DNA from: an uncultured Alistipes sp. | Lineage (GTDB): Bacteria; Bacteroidota; Bacteroidia; Bacteroidales; Rikenellaceae | Length of the DNA: 30,655 nucleotides | NCBI GenBank assembly: GCA_900768045.1 | Contig: CAAGBL010000088.1 | Span: 1-30,655, forward strand | Direction of reading: 5' to 3' | In this document: positions 1 to 7,620 of the stretch, piece after piece | Position numbering within the stretch: position 1 is the first letter of the stretch | Layout: every line of letters starts with the position of its first letter | Notes under the pieces: generated by a model | What the model was told of the DNA's origin: nothing | Database searches by the model: none | Seen by the model: the letters and a program-made list of their open reading frames with translations, nothing else | Program-made: the position numbers and the translations under genes

Positions 1-178
<178 letters not shown>

Positions 179-281
179 AAAAAAATTAAAATGTTTTGTT
201 AGAGTCCTGACTGTTTCAATTTTTCCTAAAAGGAAATTGACAGATAAATACTACACTTTTCTCTCAATTATAAAACCAGTA

Positions 282-294
282 AATCAAAGAACCA
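282..294 (-). promoter_or_regulatory. boxA-like antitermination motif in the rRNA leader
   Basis: The minus strand reads TGGTTCTTTGATT in the leader between the promoters and 16S. It resembles the boxA element (TGCTCTTTGA-like) used by NusB/NusE antitermination complexes on rRNA operons. Only the short motif and its position support this. Confidence 0.4.
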
Positions 295-341
295 TTTTTA
301 GTCCACTTTCGAACTTCGATTTTTGAAGTGGGAAAGTGGTG

Positions 342-373
342 CAAAGGTAAGGCAAAATTTTTGAACCACCAAA
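342..373 (-). promoter_or_regulatory. rRNA promoter P1 (proximal)
   Basis: On the minus strand, TTTG (370-373) is followed by a 20-nt spacer and TACCTTTG (342-349), then CACC. This is the Bacteroidota sigma-ABfr -33/-7 pattern. It is the closest of three tandem promoters to 16S. Confidence 0.8.
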
Positions 374-452
374 TTTTTGATGAACTTTTTTCAAAAAATT
401 TTTCTAAGAACCTTTTTTCAACTTATCGCCGTTTTAGAGGCGAAAGCGGGTG

Positions 453-484
453 CAAAGATAAAACATATTTTTGAAACCACCAAA
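453..484 (-). promoter_or_regulatory. rRNA promoter P2 (middle)
   Basis: On the minus strand, TTTG (481-484), a 20-nt spacer and TATCTTTG (453-460), then CACCC. The upstream flank repeats that of P1 almost word for word (GGTGGTTnCAAAAAT...), so the two promoters look like a duplicated module spaced 111 bp apart. Confidence 0.8.
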
Positions 485-567
485 TATTTTGGAAACTTTC
501 TTCAAAATATTTTTAAGAACCTTTTCTTCGCTGCATTCAGAAGCGTGTTTGTTTCTGATTGCGGGTG

Positions 568-598
568 CAAAGGTAGCGCTTTATTTTTATTCTCCAAA
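568..598 (-). promoter_or_regulatory. rRNA promoter P3 (distal)
   Basis: On the minus strand, TTTG (595-598), a 19-nt spacer and TACCTTTG (568-575), then CACCC. Its -7 sits 115 bp upstream of the P2 -7, which keeps the regular spacing of the array. No coding sequence is supported between 179 and 919. From 599 to 827 the DNA is AT-rich and nothing else is recognisable. Confidence 0.75.
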
Positions 599-827
599 CT
601 TTTTTACAACTTTTTTTTCACACTTTTCAGGGGCACAAAATGTAACTATCGAGAATATCAGCAAGTTACGCATAAAAGATTTTTTAGACCCATAAAACGC
701 CTTATTATATATATAAATATAGGTATAGTTAGACAGCATTATACACCGCACTCCATAGCGCTAAATTGAAGATTTATAACAGCAGTAAAAACAAACCGAA
801 GTATTAAGTAAAATTTAGGGCTAAAAA

Positions 828-859
828 TTTGGAAAATTCTTTTTTTGTCCATAACTTTG
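828..859 (+). promoter_or_regulatory. promoter of the isochorismatase-like gene
   Basis: TTTG (828-831), a 20-nt spacer and TAACTTTG (852-859) match the Bacteroidota -33/-7 consensus with optimal spacing. The start codon is 61 bp downstream. Confidence 0.75.
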
Positions 860-919
860 AATTAGTTTTTACCAATTAGTTTACATATTAACATAACAAA
901 CAATCTAAAATTTTACATT

Positions 920-1471
920 ATGGAGAAGCTTAATAAACCTACTATTTTAGTTGTGGACATGCTCAACGACTTTGTTTATGGTGCTTTGACATGTGATCGC
1001 GGCAAGGCCATTGTTCCTGCCACAGCTCAACTTTTAGATGCAGCACGCAAAAAGGGAGTGCCCGTAATTTTCTGCAACGACGCTCACCTGAAGGGTATCG
1101 ACCGCGAGCTTAAGCTCTGGGGCGACCATGCGATTGTTGGAACTGAAGGCGCCCAGGTTATCCCTGAGCTCAACCTCTCGGAGTGTGACTATGTTATACC
1201 GAAGCGTCGTTATAGCGGATTTTTCCAGACCGACCTCGATATTACGCTCAAGGAGCTCGGTGTGCAGACTGTTGTGATGACTGGCTTGCATACTCACATG
1301 TGCGTTCGCCACACCTCGGCAGATGCTTACTCGTTGGGCTACGACGTTGTTGTTGCGAAGGAGGCTACTGACTCGTTTACCGAGGAGGACTACATTAGTG
1401 GCTTGGCATACCTCAAAACTTGCTACGGCGCCGACGCTTACACTAACGAGGAGCTTATCGAGATGTTGTAA
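920..1471 (+). CDS. isochorismatase-family cysteine hydrolase
   Basis: A 183-aa cytosolic hydrolase of the isochorismatase/nicotinamidase superfamily, which cleaves amide or vinyl-ether bonds with an Asp-Lys-Cys triad. The triad is visible: Asp13 in VVDMLNDFV, Lys95 in IPKRRYSGFF and Cys128 in TGLHTHMCVRHT. The Asp52-Ala-His54 part of CNDAH could contribute to a metal site as in nicotinamidases. Length is normal for the family. The gene stands alone, with a promoter at 828-859 and a terminator at 1496-1533, so context does not reveal the substrate. Nicotinamidase is possible, but the substrate-specific residues cannot be assigned by eye, so only the family is called. The ATG at 920 is chosen because it directly precedes the first beta strand of the fold. 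Confidence 0.9.
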   Translation: MEKLNKPTILVVDMLNDFVYGALTCDRGKAIVPATAQLLDAARKKGVPVIFCNDAHLKGIDRELKLWGDHAIVGTEGAQVIPELNLSECDYVIPKRRYSGFFQTDLDITLKELGVQTVVMTGLHTHMCVRHTSADAYSLGYDVVVAKEATDSFTEEDYISGLAYLKTCYGADAYTNEELIEML

Positions 1472-1495
1472 CACAACATCTGATTAATATTGACG

Positions 1496-1533
1496 GGAGC
1501 AGCTAATATGGTTAGTTGCTCCTATTTATTTTT
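1496..1533 (+). terminator. intrinsic terminator after the isochorismatase-like gene
   Basis: An 11-bp stem, GGAGCAGCTAA (1496-1506) with TTAGTTGCTCC (1512-1522), has one G-T pair, a 5-nt loop and a T-rich tail. Confidence 0.85.
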
Positions 1534-1534
1534 A

Positions 1535-1569
1535 GGGGAGGGTAAATAGGGAGAATAGGGGAAATAGGG
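1535..1569 (+). repeat. G-rich 9-bp tandem repeat, G-quadruplex motif
   Basis: Five runs of three or four G (1535-1538, 1540-1542, 1549-1551, 1558-1561, 1567-1569) are separated by 1 to 6 nt. From 1541 they form a 9-bp period (GGTAAATAG, GGAGAATAG, GGGAAATAG). This fits the canonical four-tract G-quadruplex pattern on the plus strand. It lies directly after the terminator, in the gap that also holds the foldback elements. Confidence 0.6.
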
Positions 1570-1572
1570 AAT

Positions 1573-1611
1573 TTAAGGAGCTTAGGAAAAGACTATCACT
1601 AAACTCCTTAA
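1573..1611. other. inverted repeat (hairpin) in the intergenic region
   Basis: TTAAGGAG (1573-1580) pairs with CTCCTTAA (1604-1611), and just inside TTAG pairs with CTAA across single-base bulges. There is no adjacent T-run, so it is not a clear terminator. Confidence 0.5.
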
Positions 1612-1636
1612 TCTACCACCTAAATCAGCGCACCGA

Positions 1637-1763
1637 TTTCTCGCGAGAAGGGTTGCAGATGCAACGCTCGGCAAAAATCCCGACGATGGGCTGTACAAGA
1701 AGTACTGCTCATTGTCGGGACTCTTTTTGCTAGCGGCAGCAGATGCGCCATTATCACGAGAAA
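1637..1763. repeat. foldback element copy D (diverged)
   Basis: Terminal arms TTTCTCG (1637-1643) and CGAGAAA (1757-1763). The apical stem CCCGACGATG (1679-1688) pairs with CATTGTCGGG (1710-1719) around GTAC-loop-GTAC. Middle arms of the CGCTCGGCAAAAA / TTTTTGCTAGCGG type pair imperfectly. It has the size and architecture of copies A-C, with GAGAAGGG after the left end where A has CAGAAGGGG. Its loop reads better in the opposite orientation. Confidence 0.6.
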
Positions 1764-1764
1764 G

Positions 1765-1894
1765 AATTTCTTGTCAGAAGGGGTTAGATTTGGCTTATCG
1801 CAAAAGTGAGCACCCGAGGATAGTACACTTAGTACAGCCTCGGGTGCTCAACTTTTTGGGATAGGTCAAAGATGACCCCTTATCATAAGAAATT
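1765..1894. repeat. foldback element copy A (130 bp)
   Basis: Terminal arms AATTTCTTGT (1765-1774) and ATAAGAAATT (1885-1894). Next inward, AAGGGGT (1778-1784) pairs with ACCCCTT (1875-1881), then TTGGCTTATC with GATAGGTCAA using G-T pairs. The 12-bp apical stem GAGCACCCGAGG (1808-1819) pairs perfectly with CCTCGGGTGCTC (1838-1849). The loop is ATAGTACACTTAGTACAG. The last four bases are shared with the start of copy B. Confidence 0.8.
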
Positions 1895-2020
1895 TCTTGT
1901 TAGAAGTCGTGATATGTGGTGCATCGAAAAAGGGACCACCACGGGATAGTACAAATAGTACAGCCCGTGGTGGTCAACTTTTAACGATGTGCCGCAGATT
2001 GCGGCTTATCACAAGAAATT
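1891..2020. repeat. foldback element copy B (130 bp), overlapping the aspA stop codon
   Basis: Perfect terminal arms AATTTCTTGT (1891-1900) and ACAAGAAATT (2011-2020). Nested inside are AAGTCGTGAT (1904-1913) with ATTGCGGCTT (1998-2007), TGTGGTGCATCG (1915-1926) with CGATGTGCCGCA (1985-1996), and the apical GACCACCACGGG (1934-1945) with CCCGTGGTGGTC (1964-1975). All pair if G-T is allowed. The loop ATAGTACAAATAGTACAG is identical to that of copy C. The right end covers two bases of the aspA TAA stop. It may act as the aspA 3' end, but neither strand carries a classic T-tail. Confidence 0.85.
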
Positions 2021-3452
2021 ATCGGCGAGGTTTAATGTCAAGCTTAACAGGCTTAATCAAATTCTCTGGAGAGAGAATGATATCAAGCTCCTCCTTAGTA
2101 AGGATGCCATGCTCGAGAACAAGGTCGTAAACACGACGGCCAGTTGCCATAGCCTCCTTAGCAATCTTTGTAGAGTTCTTATAGCCGATAACTGGGTTAA
2201 GAGCTGTTACAACGCCGAAGCTATCCTGAACATACTTCAAGCACTGCTCCTCGTTAGCCTTGATGCCGTCAACACAGTTAACACGCAAAGTGTCGAAGCC
2301 GTTCATCATAATCTCAGCAGACTCGAAGCAGCACTGTGCCATTGTAGGCTCCATTGCGTTGAGCTCCATCTGAGCCTCCTGACCACACATAGCAACACAT
2401 GCATCGTTACCGATAACCTTGTAGCAGATCTGGTTCATTACCTCAGGAATAACTGGGTTAACCTTACCTGGCATGATTGAAGAACCTGGCTGACGTGCTG
2501 GAAGGTCGAACTCGTGCAAACCGCAACGAGGACCAGAGCCCAACAAACGAAGGTCGTTACATATCTTATTGAGTTTAACAGCTACACGACGAAGAGCTGA
2601 TGAGTAGCCCACCATGCATGATGTATCAGATGTAGCAGCCACAAGATCCTCAGCAAGCTTGATATCCCAACCAGTAATCTGGCGCAATGCAGCGATGCAC
2701 TTCTCAGAGTACTCAGGCTCAGAGCAGATACCTGTACCGATAGCTGTAGCACCCATGTTCACTGTTAGGAACTCCTCAGCAGCGAAGTCGAGGTTCTTAC
2801 GCTCCTCCTTCAAGATCTGAGCAAAAGCACCAAATGTCTGACCAAGAGTCATAGGCACAGCATCCTCAAGCTGGGTACGGCCCATCTTTAGGATGTTAGC
2901 AAACTCCTTCGCCTTCTTCTCGAATGACTCGATAAGGGCGTTGTAGTGCTTCATGAATACCTGGTGTGTAGCATAAAGACCGAGGTGGATACCGCAAGGA
3001 TATGCGTCGTTAGTAGACTGTGAGCAGTTTACGTGGTCGTTAGGCGAGCAGTACTGATACTCACCTGGCTGGTGACCCATAATCTGAAGCGCACGGTTAG
3101 CGATAACCTCGTTAGCGTTCATGTTTGTTGTAGTACCTGCACCACCCTGAATCATATCGCAAGGGAACTGGTCGTGGTGCTGACCCTGCATAATCTCGAG
3201 GCAAGCCTTAGAGATAGCGTCGAACTGCTCGTCAGTCAAAAGACCGAGCTGGTGGTTAGCCTCAGCAGCGCCGAGCTTAGTGATAGCAAGACCATTGATA
3301 AACAAAGGATAGTCTGAAAGGTGGAAGCGGCTGATAGGGAAGTTTTCAATTCCACGCAATGTCTGCACGCCATAGAGAGCCTCTACAGGCACCTCCAACT
3401 CACCAATAAGGTCACTCTCAATACGAGTCTTTCCTGAATAATTAGTAGCCAT
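2019..3452 (-). CDS. aspA: aspartate ammonia-lyase
   Basis: A 477-aa cytosolic enzyme converting L-aspartate to fumarate and ammonia, feeding fumarate into the anaerobic C4 pathway typical of Bacteroidales. The three conserved regions of the fumarase/aspartase superfamily are present: GTTTNMNANE (106-115), the stretch from SPNDH to QSTND (136-149) and the signature GSSIMPGKVNP (323-333), whose serine is the catalytic base. The N-terminus (TRIESDLIGELEVP) and the length match AspA rather than fumarase FumC. A Bacteroidota -7 box lies upstream at 3526-3533. The TAA stop overlaps the end of foldback element B. Confidence 0.96.
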   Translation of the reverse strand: MATNYSGKTRIESDLIGELEVPVEALYGVQTLRGIENFPISRFHLSDYPLFINGLAITKLGAAEANHQLGLLTDEQFDAISKACLEIMQGQHHDQFPCDMIQGGAGTTTNMNANEVIANRALQIMGHQPGEYQYCSPNDHVNCSQSTNDAYPCGIHLGLYATHQVFMKHYNALIESFEKKAKEFANILKMGRTQLEDAVPMTLGQTFGAFAQILKEERKNLDFAAEEFLTVNMGATAIGTGICSEPEYSEKCIAALRQITGWDIKLAEDLVAATSDTSCMVGYSSALRRVAVKLNKICNDLRLLGSGPRCGLHEFDLPARQPGSSIMPGKVNPVIPEVMNQICYKVIGNDACVAMCGQEAQMELNAMEPTMAQCCFESAEIMMNGFDTLRVNCVDGIKANEEQCLKYVQDSFGVVTALNPVIGYKNSTKIAKEAMATGRRVYDLVLEHGILTKEELDIILSPENLIKPVKLDIKPRR

Positions 3453-3525
3453 AATAGGTTGTTTTGTGTTTATTTATAATTAGAATTTCCAAAAATCGAG
3501 ATGTATACTCTAACCATACATTATG

Positions 3526-3533
3526 CAAAGATA
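3526..3533 (-). promoter_or_regulatory. probable -7 box of the aspA promoter
   Basis: TATCTTTG followed by CAT on the minus strand, 74 bp upstream of the aspA start. No TTG lies at the ideal 19-21 nt spacing (the nearest TTTG is 24 nt away), so the -33 box is uncertain. Confidence 0.5.
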
Positions 3534-3640
3534 ACAATTTTTTCAGAACTTAAGCCCCAAAACTTAAAATTTATCATAAGAAACATAGGCATTTAACAAG
3601 TTTTGCAAAAAATAGGAAAAATATCGCATTTCTAATGTTG

Positions 3641-3648
3641 TATATTTG
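3641..3648 (+). promoter_or_regulatory. probable -7 box for the coiled-coil protein gene
   Basis: TATATTTG, 24 bp before the start codon. A clear -33 TTG at the right distance is missing. Confidence 0.45.
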
Positions 3649-3672
3649 CTGCAAACCCTAAAATAAAACAAC

Positions 3673-4281
3673 ATGAACAGAGTACTTATTATTGTAGCCA
3701 TAGTTGCTACCATTGTTGCAACGATATTAGGCATAGAGATTCGCAACAAAAACATAGAGTGCCAACGCTTAGAGCAGAACCAGCATGCGTTGCTTAGCGA
3801 TATCGAGACATTCAAGACGAAGGCAGACGAGTGGGCATGCACAACCGAAATTCTCGAACTTGAGATTAAGGAGCTTCGTCGAGCACGTAGCGAGGATATT
3901 AAGAGACTCAAGGAGATGGGCATCAGGCTCAAACGTGCAGAGAGCTACGCCAAGAGCATAGCACAACATAGGAGCAGTGCTACCCTGCCGCTTCACGACA
4001 GCATTGTCGAGAAGGACACAGTGCACACGTTTCACTCACAACAAGGTAATACTGAACTACATGGCCTTATTCGAAATGACTCGATAAGCTACACCTTGCA
4101 GAGCATCGACACGCTATATCAGGTTATTCACAGAGTGCCTCGTCGATTTCTCTTTTTCCGCTATGGCACACGGGCAATACATCAGACGGTATGGTCGTCG
4201 AATCATAATACCAAGATCATCTACAACGAATATATCGAACTTGGGCAGCAACCAAAACTCAGAGAGAAACGAAGACGATAG
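3673..4281 (+). CDS. membrane-anchored coiled-coil protein of unknown function
   Basis: A 202-aa protein not confidently recognised. One N-terminal hydrophobic segment (about residues 4-21, VLIIVAIVATIVATILGIEI) is followed by a charged helical region rich in Glu, Arg and Lys (about 25-95) typical of a coiled coil. The rest is a mixed region with DTVHTF, a tyrosine-rich stretch and a very basic C-terminus ending in REKRRR. The layout recalls small Bacteroidales proteins seen near phage lysis or conjugation genes (possibly DUF6549-like), but no such neighbours are present. It sits between divergent aspA and coaD, 92 bp before coaD. The ATG at 3673 immediately precedes the membrane segment. Confidence 0.75.
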   Translation: MNRVLIIVAIVATIVATILGIEIRNKNIECQRLEQNQHALLSDIETFKTKADEWACTTEILELEIKELRRARSEDIKRLKEMGIRLKRAESYAKSIAQHRSSATLPLHDSIVEKDTVHTFHSQQGNTELHGLIRNDSISYTLQSIDTLYQVIHRVPRRFLFFRYGTRAIHQTVWSSNHNTKIIYNEYIELGQQPKLREKRRR

Positions 4282-4345
4282 CCGTGGATAATTGTCAACG
4301 CCTCGCTTTTTTGCTCTCAAGTGATAATTTTTGCTAAATTTTCGC

Positions 4346-4353
4346 TATATTTG
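4346..4353 (+). promoter_or_regulatory. probable -7 box for coaD
   Basis: TATATTTG followed by CAC, 20 bp before the coaD start. The nearest TTG motifs are too close (12 nt) or too far, so only the -7 box is supported. Confidence 0.5.
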
Positions 4354-4373
4354 CACTATATATAGATATAGGT

Positions 4374-4847
4374 ATGCAACGAATAGCAATATTCCCTGGA
4401 TCATTCGATCCATTCACACGAGGCCACAAAGCCATTGTTGACGAGGCGCTATGCCTCGTAGACAAGGTCATTATTGCCATAGGTCACAACCCTGCAAAGC
4501 GAGGCTTTATCTCGGTCGATGCTCGTAAGCGACTCATCGAGAAGGTTTTCGAGGGCGACAGCCGTGTGGAGGTAAGCACATACACATCGCTCACAGGCAG
4601 CGAGGCTGAGCGTCTTGGCGCTACGATAATCATTCGCAGCCTACGCAATGCTACCGACTTCGAGTATGAGCGCACCATGGAGCGTGCTAATCGTCACATA
4701 TTCCCTCGACTAAAGACCATTATGCTTATGGCACCTACGGAGGTAGAACACATATCGTCGTCGTTGGTGCGTGAGCTACACCTCTTTGGTCACCCTACCA
4801 CCGACCTTCTACCCGAAGGCATAGAGATTAACGACTACTTAGAATAA
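4374..4847 (+). CDS. coaD: phosphopantetheine adenylyltransferase
   Basis: A 157-aa cytosolic enzyme that transfers AMP from ATP to 4'-phosphopantetheine, giving dephospho-CoA in the penultimate step of coenzyme A synthesis. The nucleotidyltransferase motif FPGSFDPFTRGH (7-18) contains the TxGH form of the HxGH signature, and the C-terminal ISSSLVREL matches the family's ISSTxVR motif. Length is normal. It heads a plus-strand run with lpxD 22 bp downstream. CoaX, the first enzyme of the same pathway, is encoded at 21655-22389. Confidence 0.96.
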   Translation: MQRIAIFPGSFDPFTRGHKAIVDEALCLVDKVIIAIGHNPAKRGFISVDARKRLIEKVFEGDSRVEVSTYTSLTGSEAERLGATIIIRSLRNATDFEYERTMERANRHIFPRLKTIMLMAPTEVEHISSSLVRELHLFGHPTTDLLPEGIEINDYLE

Positions 4848-4869
4848 AAAACTAAAATACCCATTTTTT

Positions 4870-5904
4870 ATGCAGTTTACAGCTGAGATGATCGCCGGCT
4901 TGCTTAACGGCGAGATCGTAGGAGATAAAAATGCAGCAGTTAGCACCGTATCGTCAATCGACGGAGGCAAGGCTGGCTCGTTGGCATACTTGACAAACCC
5001 AAAATATGAGCAGTATATCTACACCACAGAGGCATCAATAGTACTTGTTGACAAGACCTTCGAGCCTAAGGAGGAGGTAAAGACTACTCTTGTGAAGGTG
5101 GAGAATGTCGCTGAGTGCGTGCTCAACCTCTTGGAGATGTACAACGCCTCACGCCCACAGAAGAGTGGCGTTTCGAAGTTGGCATCTATTCACGAGGAGG
5201 CAACAGTTGGCCAGAGCTGCTACATTGGCGACTTTACCGTCGTTGAGCGTGGCGCAAAGCTTGGCGACAAGGTGCAGCTATATCCCCAGTGTTACATTGG
5301 CGATAATGTGGAGATTGGCGAGGGCACAAAGCTATATCCTGGCGTAAAGATTTATGAGGGCTGCAAAATCGGCCGTAACTGCATTATCCATGCGGGCGCT
5401 GTGATTGGTGCTGACGGCTTTGGCTTTGCGCCTAAAGCTGACGGCACATTTGCCAAGATTCCTCAGCTCGGCAACGTGATTATCGAGGATAACGTAGAGA
5501 TTGGTGCTAACACATGTGTTGACCGTGCAAAGACCGACTCTACTATCGTACGCTCAGGCGTTAAGCTCGACAACCTTATTCAGGTGGGACACAACGTGCA
5601 AATTGGCTCTAATACCGTGATGTCGGCACAGGTGGGCATCGCAGGTACTACGAAGATTGGCTCAAACTGCTTTGTGGGCGGCCAGGTGGGCTTTGCCGAC
5701 CATATCACCGTGGGCAATGGTTGCAAGATTGGCTCGCAGAGTGGCCTCGACAAGAATGTTCCTGATGGCGAGATTCGCTTTGGTTCGCCAGCACTCCCAG
5801 GCATCCAGTACCACCGTTCGTTTGCCGTATTCCGCAACCTTCCTGAGATGGCAACCAAGCTACGTGAGTTGGAGAAGCGCATAAACACTATCGAGGAGAA
5901 GTAG
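4870..5904 (+). CDS. lpxD: UDP-3-O-acylglucosamine N-acyltransferase
   Basis: A 344-aa enzyme of lipid A synthesis that adds the amide-linked hydroxyacyl chain from acyl-ACP to UDP-3-O-acyl-glucosamine. The N-terminal uridine-binding domain (about 1-100) is followed by a left-handed beta helix of hexapeptide repeats (about 105-320, for example IGDNVEIGEGTKLYPGVKI) and a short C-terminal helix. The expected catalytic histidine is His241 in QVGHNVQIG. Length is normal. It lies between coaD and ruvC, 2 bp before the ruvC start codon. The usual Bacteroidota partners lpxC-fabZ are not adjacent. Confidence 0.96.
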   Translation: MQFTAEMIAGLLNGEIVGDKNAAVSTVSSIDGGKAGSLAYLTNPKYEQYIYTTEASIVLVDKTFEPKEEVKTTLVKVENVAECVLNLLEMYNASRPQKSGVSKLASIHEEATVGQSCYIGDFTVVERGAKLGDKVQLYPQCYIGDNVEIGEGTKLYPGVKIYEGCKIGRNCIIHAGAVIGADGFGFAPKADGTFAKIPQLGNVIIEDNVEIGANTCVDRAKTDSTIVRSGVKLDNLIQVGHNVQIGSNTVMSAQVGIAGTTKIGSNCFVGGQVGFADHITVGNGCKIGSQSGLDKNVPDGEIRFGSPALPGIQYHRSFAVFRNLPEMATKLRELEKRINTIEEK

Positions 5905-5906
5905 GC

Positions 5907-6518
5907 GTGAGCGAACGTAAGCGCATAATGGGCATCGACCCTGGAACAAACTACATGGGCTACGGCATAATAGAGATTGTGGCGGGCAAGCCCCAGGCAA
6001 TTGTCATGGGCGAGATAGATATGCACAAAATAAAAGACCCGCACTACAAACTGCGCCATATTTTTGAGCGTGTATCGGAGCTATGTCGTGGGTATCAGCC
6101 CTCGGAGGTAGCCTTCGAGTCCCCCTTCTTTGGCGAAAATGTGCAGTCGATGCTCAAACTTGGCAGGGCACAAGGTGTGGCAATAGCTGCCGTACTCAGC
6201 GCAACGCCTGACACACCCATTGCCGAGTATGCCCCAACACGCATCAAGCAGGCGATTACGGGACGTGGCCAAGCCTCAAAGGAGCAGGTGGCAACGATGA
6301 TTAACTCGATACTTGGCACCGACTATCACCCTCGCAAGCTCGACGCCACGGACGGCATGGCAGTAGCCCTGTGTCACTGGTTTACTACGTCGAACGTGCT
6401 CACACAAGCAACATCGGGCGAGAGACGCAAGGGCCTGGGTGGCGACAGCAAGAGCCGCAAGGGAAGCTCATCATGGGAGTCGTTCGTAAAGTCGAACCCC
6501 GAGAGAGTAAAAAAATAA
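5907..6518 (+). CDS. ruvC: crossover junction endodeoxyribonuclease RuvC
   Basis: A 203-aa Holliday-junction resolvase acting with RuvAB. Acidic catalytic motifs are visible: Asp11 in GIDPGTNYMGYG, Glu in FESPFFGENVQS and the C-terminal DATDGMAVALCH. The likely start is GTG at 5907, two bases after the lpxD stop. An in-frame ATG at 5928 would also keep the whole catalytic core, so the start is not settled. After the RNase H-like fold there is a basic Ser/Gly/Lys tail of about 40 residues, longer than in E. coli. It ends just before the TlpA-like gene. Confidence 0.95.
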   Translation: MSERKRIMGIDPGTNYMGYGIIEIVAGKPQAIVMGEIDMHKIKDPHYKLRHIFERVSELCRGYQPSEVAFESPFFGENVQSMLKLGRAQGVAIAAVLSATPDTPIAEYAPTRIKQAITGRGQASKEQVATMINSILGTDYHPRKLDATDGMAVALCHWFTTSNVLTQATSGERRKGLGGDSKSRKGSSSWESFVKSNPERVKK

Positions 6519-6541
6519 GAGTATATATAACAACTATTAAT

Positions 6542-7594
6542 ATGAAGAAGATTTTTATGTTATTGGCATGCTGCCTTCTATTTGGCGTAGCATGTAACTG
6601 CGGTGAGAACACCGAGAAGACAAGCATCACTATTAGTGGCTCACTCGCAAATAAGATTTCAGCTGGCGACACCCTCTCTTTGCGTATTAGCGACGAGGTG
6701 GAGAACATTGCAACAGCAACCGTTGCCGAGGACGGCACATTTACCTTCAACGTAAATGTCGAGAAGGAGCAGTTCCTAACCCTCTATATCGAGGATCGAG
6801 CTGTTACGGAGATTATTACTGACGGCAACAACATCGCTATTTCGATGGACGAGGAGACAAACCATATCAACATCGAGGGCACACGCTACAACGAGATAAT
6901 GCGCAGCTTCTACGACAAGGTGGAGCCTCTTGTAAATACTCTCTACTCGGCAACGAGCGAGGCTGAGGCAGAGCAGACCTACGAGCAGTTGTTGGAGACT
7001 ATAGATGCATCGGTTGTTGAGAACCGTGACAACCCAACTGCCGTGAAGATTCTTGGTATCTTCATGCAGTTTGGTGGCGACGATAAGCGTACTGAGGAGC
7101 TCTTCAACCTTATTAACAAGCGCTACTGCTATCTCAAGGAGTACAGCAGAATGAAAAATACGCTTATCGGTAGCGACCTTATCGACCTTAAGCTCAAGGA
7201 CGGCAATGGCACAGAGGTTGTACTATCGGAGGTTGTAAAGAGCGGCAAGTGGGTACTCGTTGACTTCTGGGCAACATGGTGCGGCCCTTGCCGTGGCGAG
7301 ATTCCTCACCTCGTAGAGGCATACAAGGAGTTTGCACCTAAGGGCCTCGAGATTTATGGCGTGTCGTTCGACCGTCCAGGCTCTGAGGCTAAGTGGCAGG
7401 AGTTCACAAAGGAGAACTCTATGACATGGATTAATGTGTGGGGCACAGCAAGCAACGGCAGCTGGGAGGCAGGCAAGGAGTACAACGTAAACTCAATCCC
7501 TGCAAACTTCCTCTACTCGCCTGAGGGTAAGCTCGTGGCTAAGAACCTTCGTGGCGAGGATATCAAGAAAATTCTTGCTGAGCACATTAAGTAA
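6542..7594 (+). CDS. TlpA-type thioredoxin lipoprotein with DUF4369-like N-terminal domain
   Basis: A 350-aa predicted lipoprotein thiol-disulfide oxidoreductase. The ATG at 6542 is chosen because it opens a signal peptide with the lipobox LFGVAC (Cys18). The frame is open back to 6371, but that stretch lies inside ruvC. Residues about 30-115 look like the beta-rich DUF4369 domain common before TlpA domains in Bacteroidales. A helical linker follows, then a TlpA/AhpC domain (about 215-350) with the redox motif WCGPC (Cys247, Cys250). It may reduce periplasmic or lipoprotein thiols, for example in cytochrome maturation; the substrate is unknown. Its C-terminal domain is nearly repeated in the next gene. 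Confidence 0.88.
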   Translation: MKKIFMLLACCLLFGVACNCGENTEKTSITISGSLANKISAGDTLSLRISDEVENIATATVAEDGTFTFNVNVEKEQFLTLYIEDRAVTEIITDGNNIAISMDEETNHINIEGTRYNEIMRSFYDKVEPLVNTLYSATSEAEAEQTYEQLLETIDASVVENRDNPTAVKILGIFMQFGGDDKRTEELFNLINKRYCYLKEYSRMKNTLIGSDLIDLKLKDGNGTEVVLSEVVKSGKWVLVDFWATWCGPCRGEIPHLVEAYKEFAPKGLEIYGVSFDRPGSEAKWQEFTKENSMTWINVWGTASNGSWEAGKEYNVNSIPANFLYSPEGKLVAKNLRGEDIKKILAEHIK

Positions 7595-7620
7595 GGCATG
7601 AACTATAAGAACATACAACT

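Noticed and set aside
377..769. A 130-codon plus-strand frame between 16S and the isochorismatase-like gene
   Set aside because: It crosses the three rRNA promoters, is made of Phe/Leu/Asn-rich AT sequence and has no family resemblance.
1034..1474. Long minus-strand frame opposite the isochorismatase-like gene
   Set aside because: It is a shadow of the real gene, without family motifs or its own promoter.
1637..2020. Foldback elements as integron attC sites or a CRISPR array
   Set aside because: The terminal sequences do not fit the attC GTTRRRY core, no integrase gene is present, and the units are palindromic ~130-bp elements without repeat-spacer structure.
1637..2020. Foldback elements as insertion sequences
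   Set aside because: They contain no coding sequence and no clear target-site duplication. A non-autonomous MITE-like origin is not excluded.
6371..6541. N-terminal extension of the first thioredoxin-like gene
   Set aside because: It lies within ruvC in another frame; the ATG at 6542 opens a proper lipoprotein signal.
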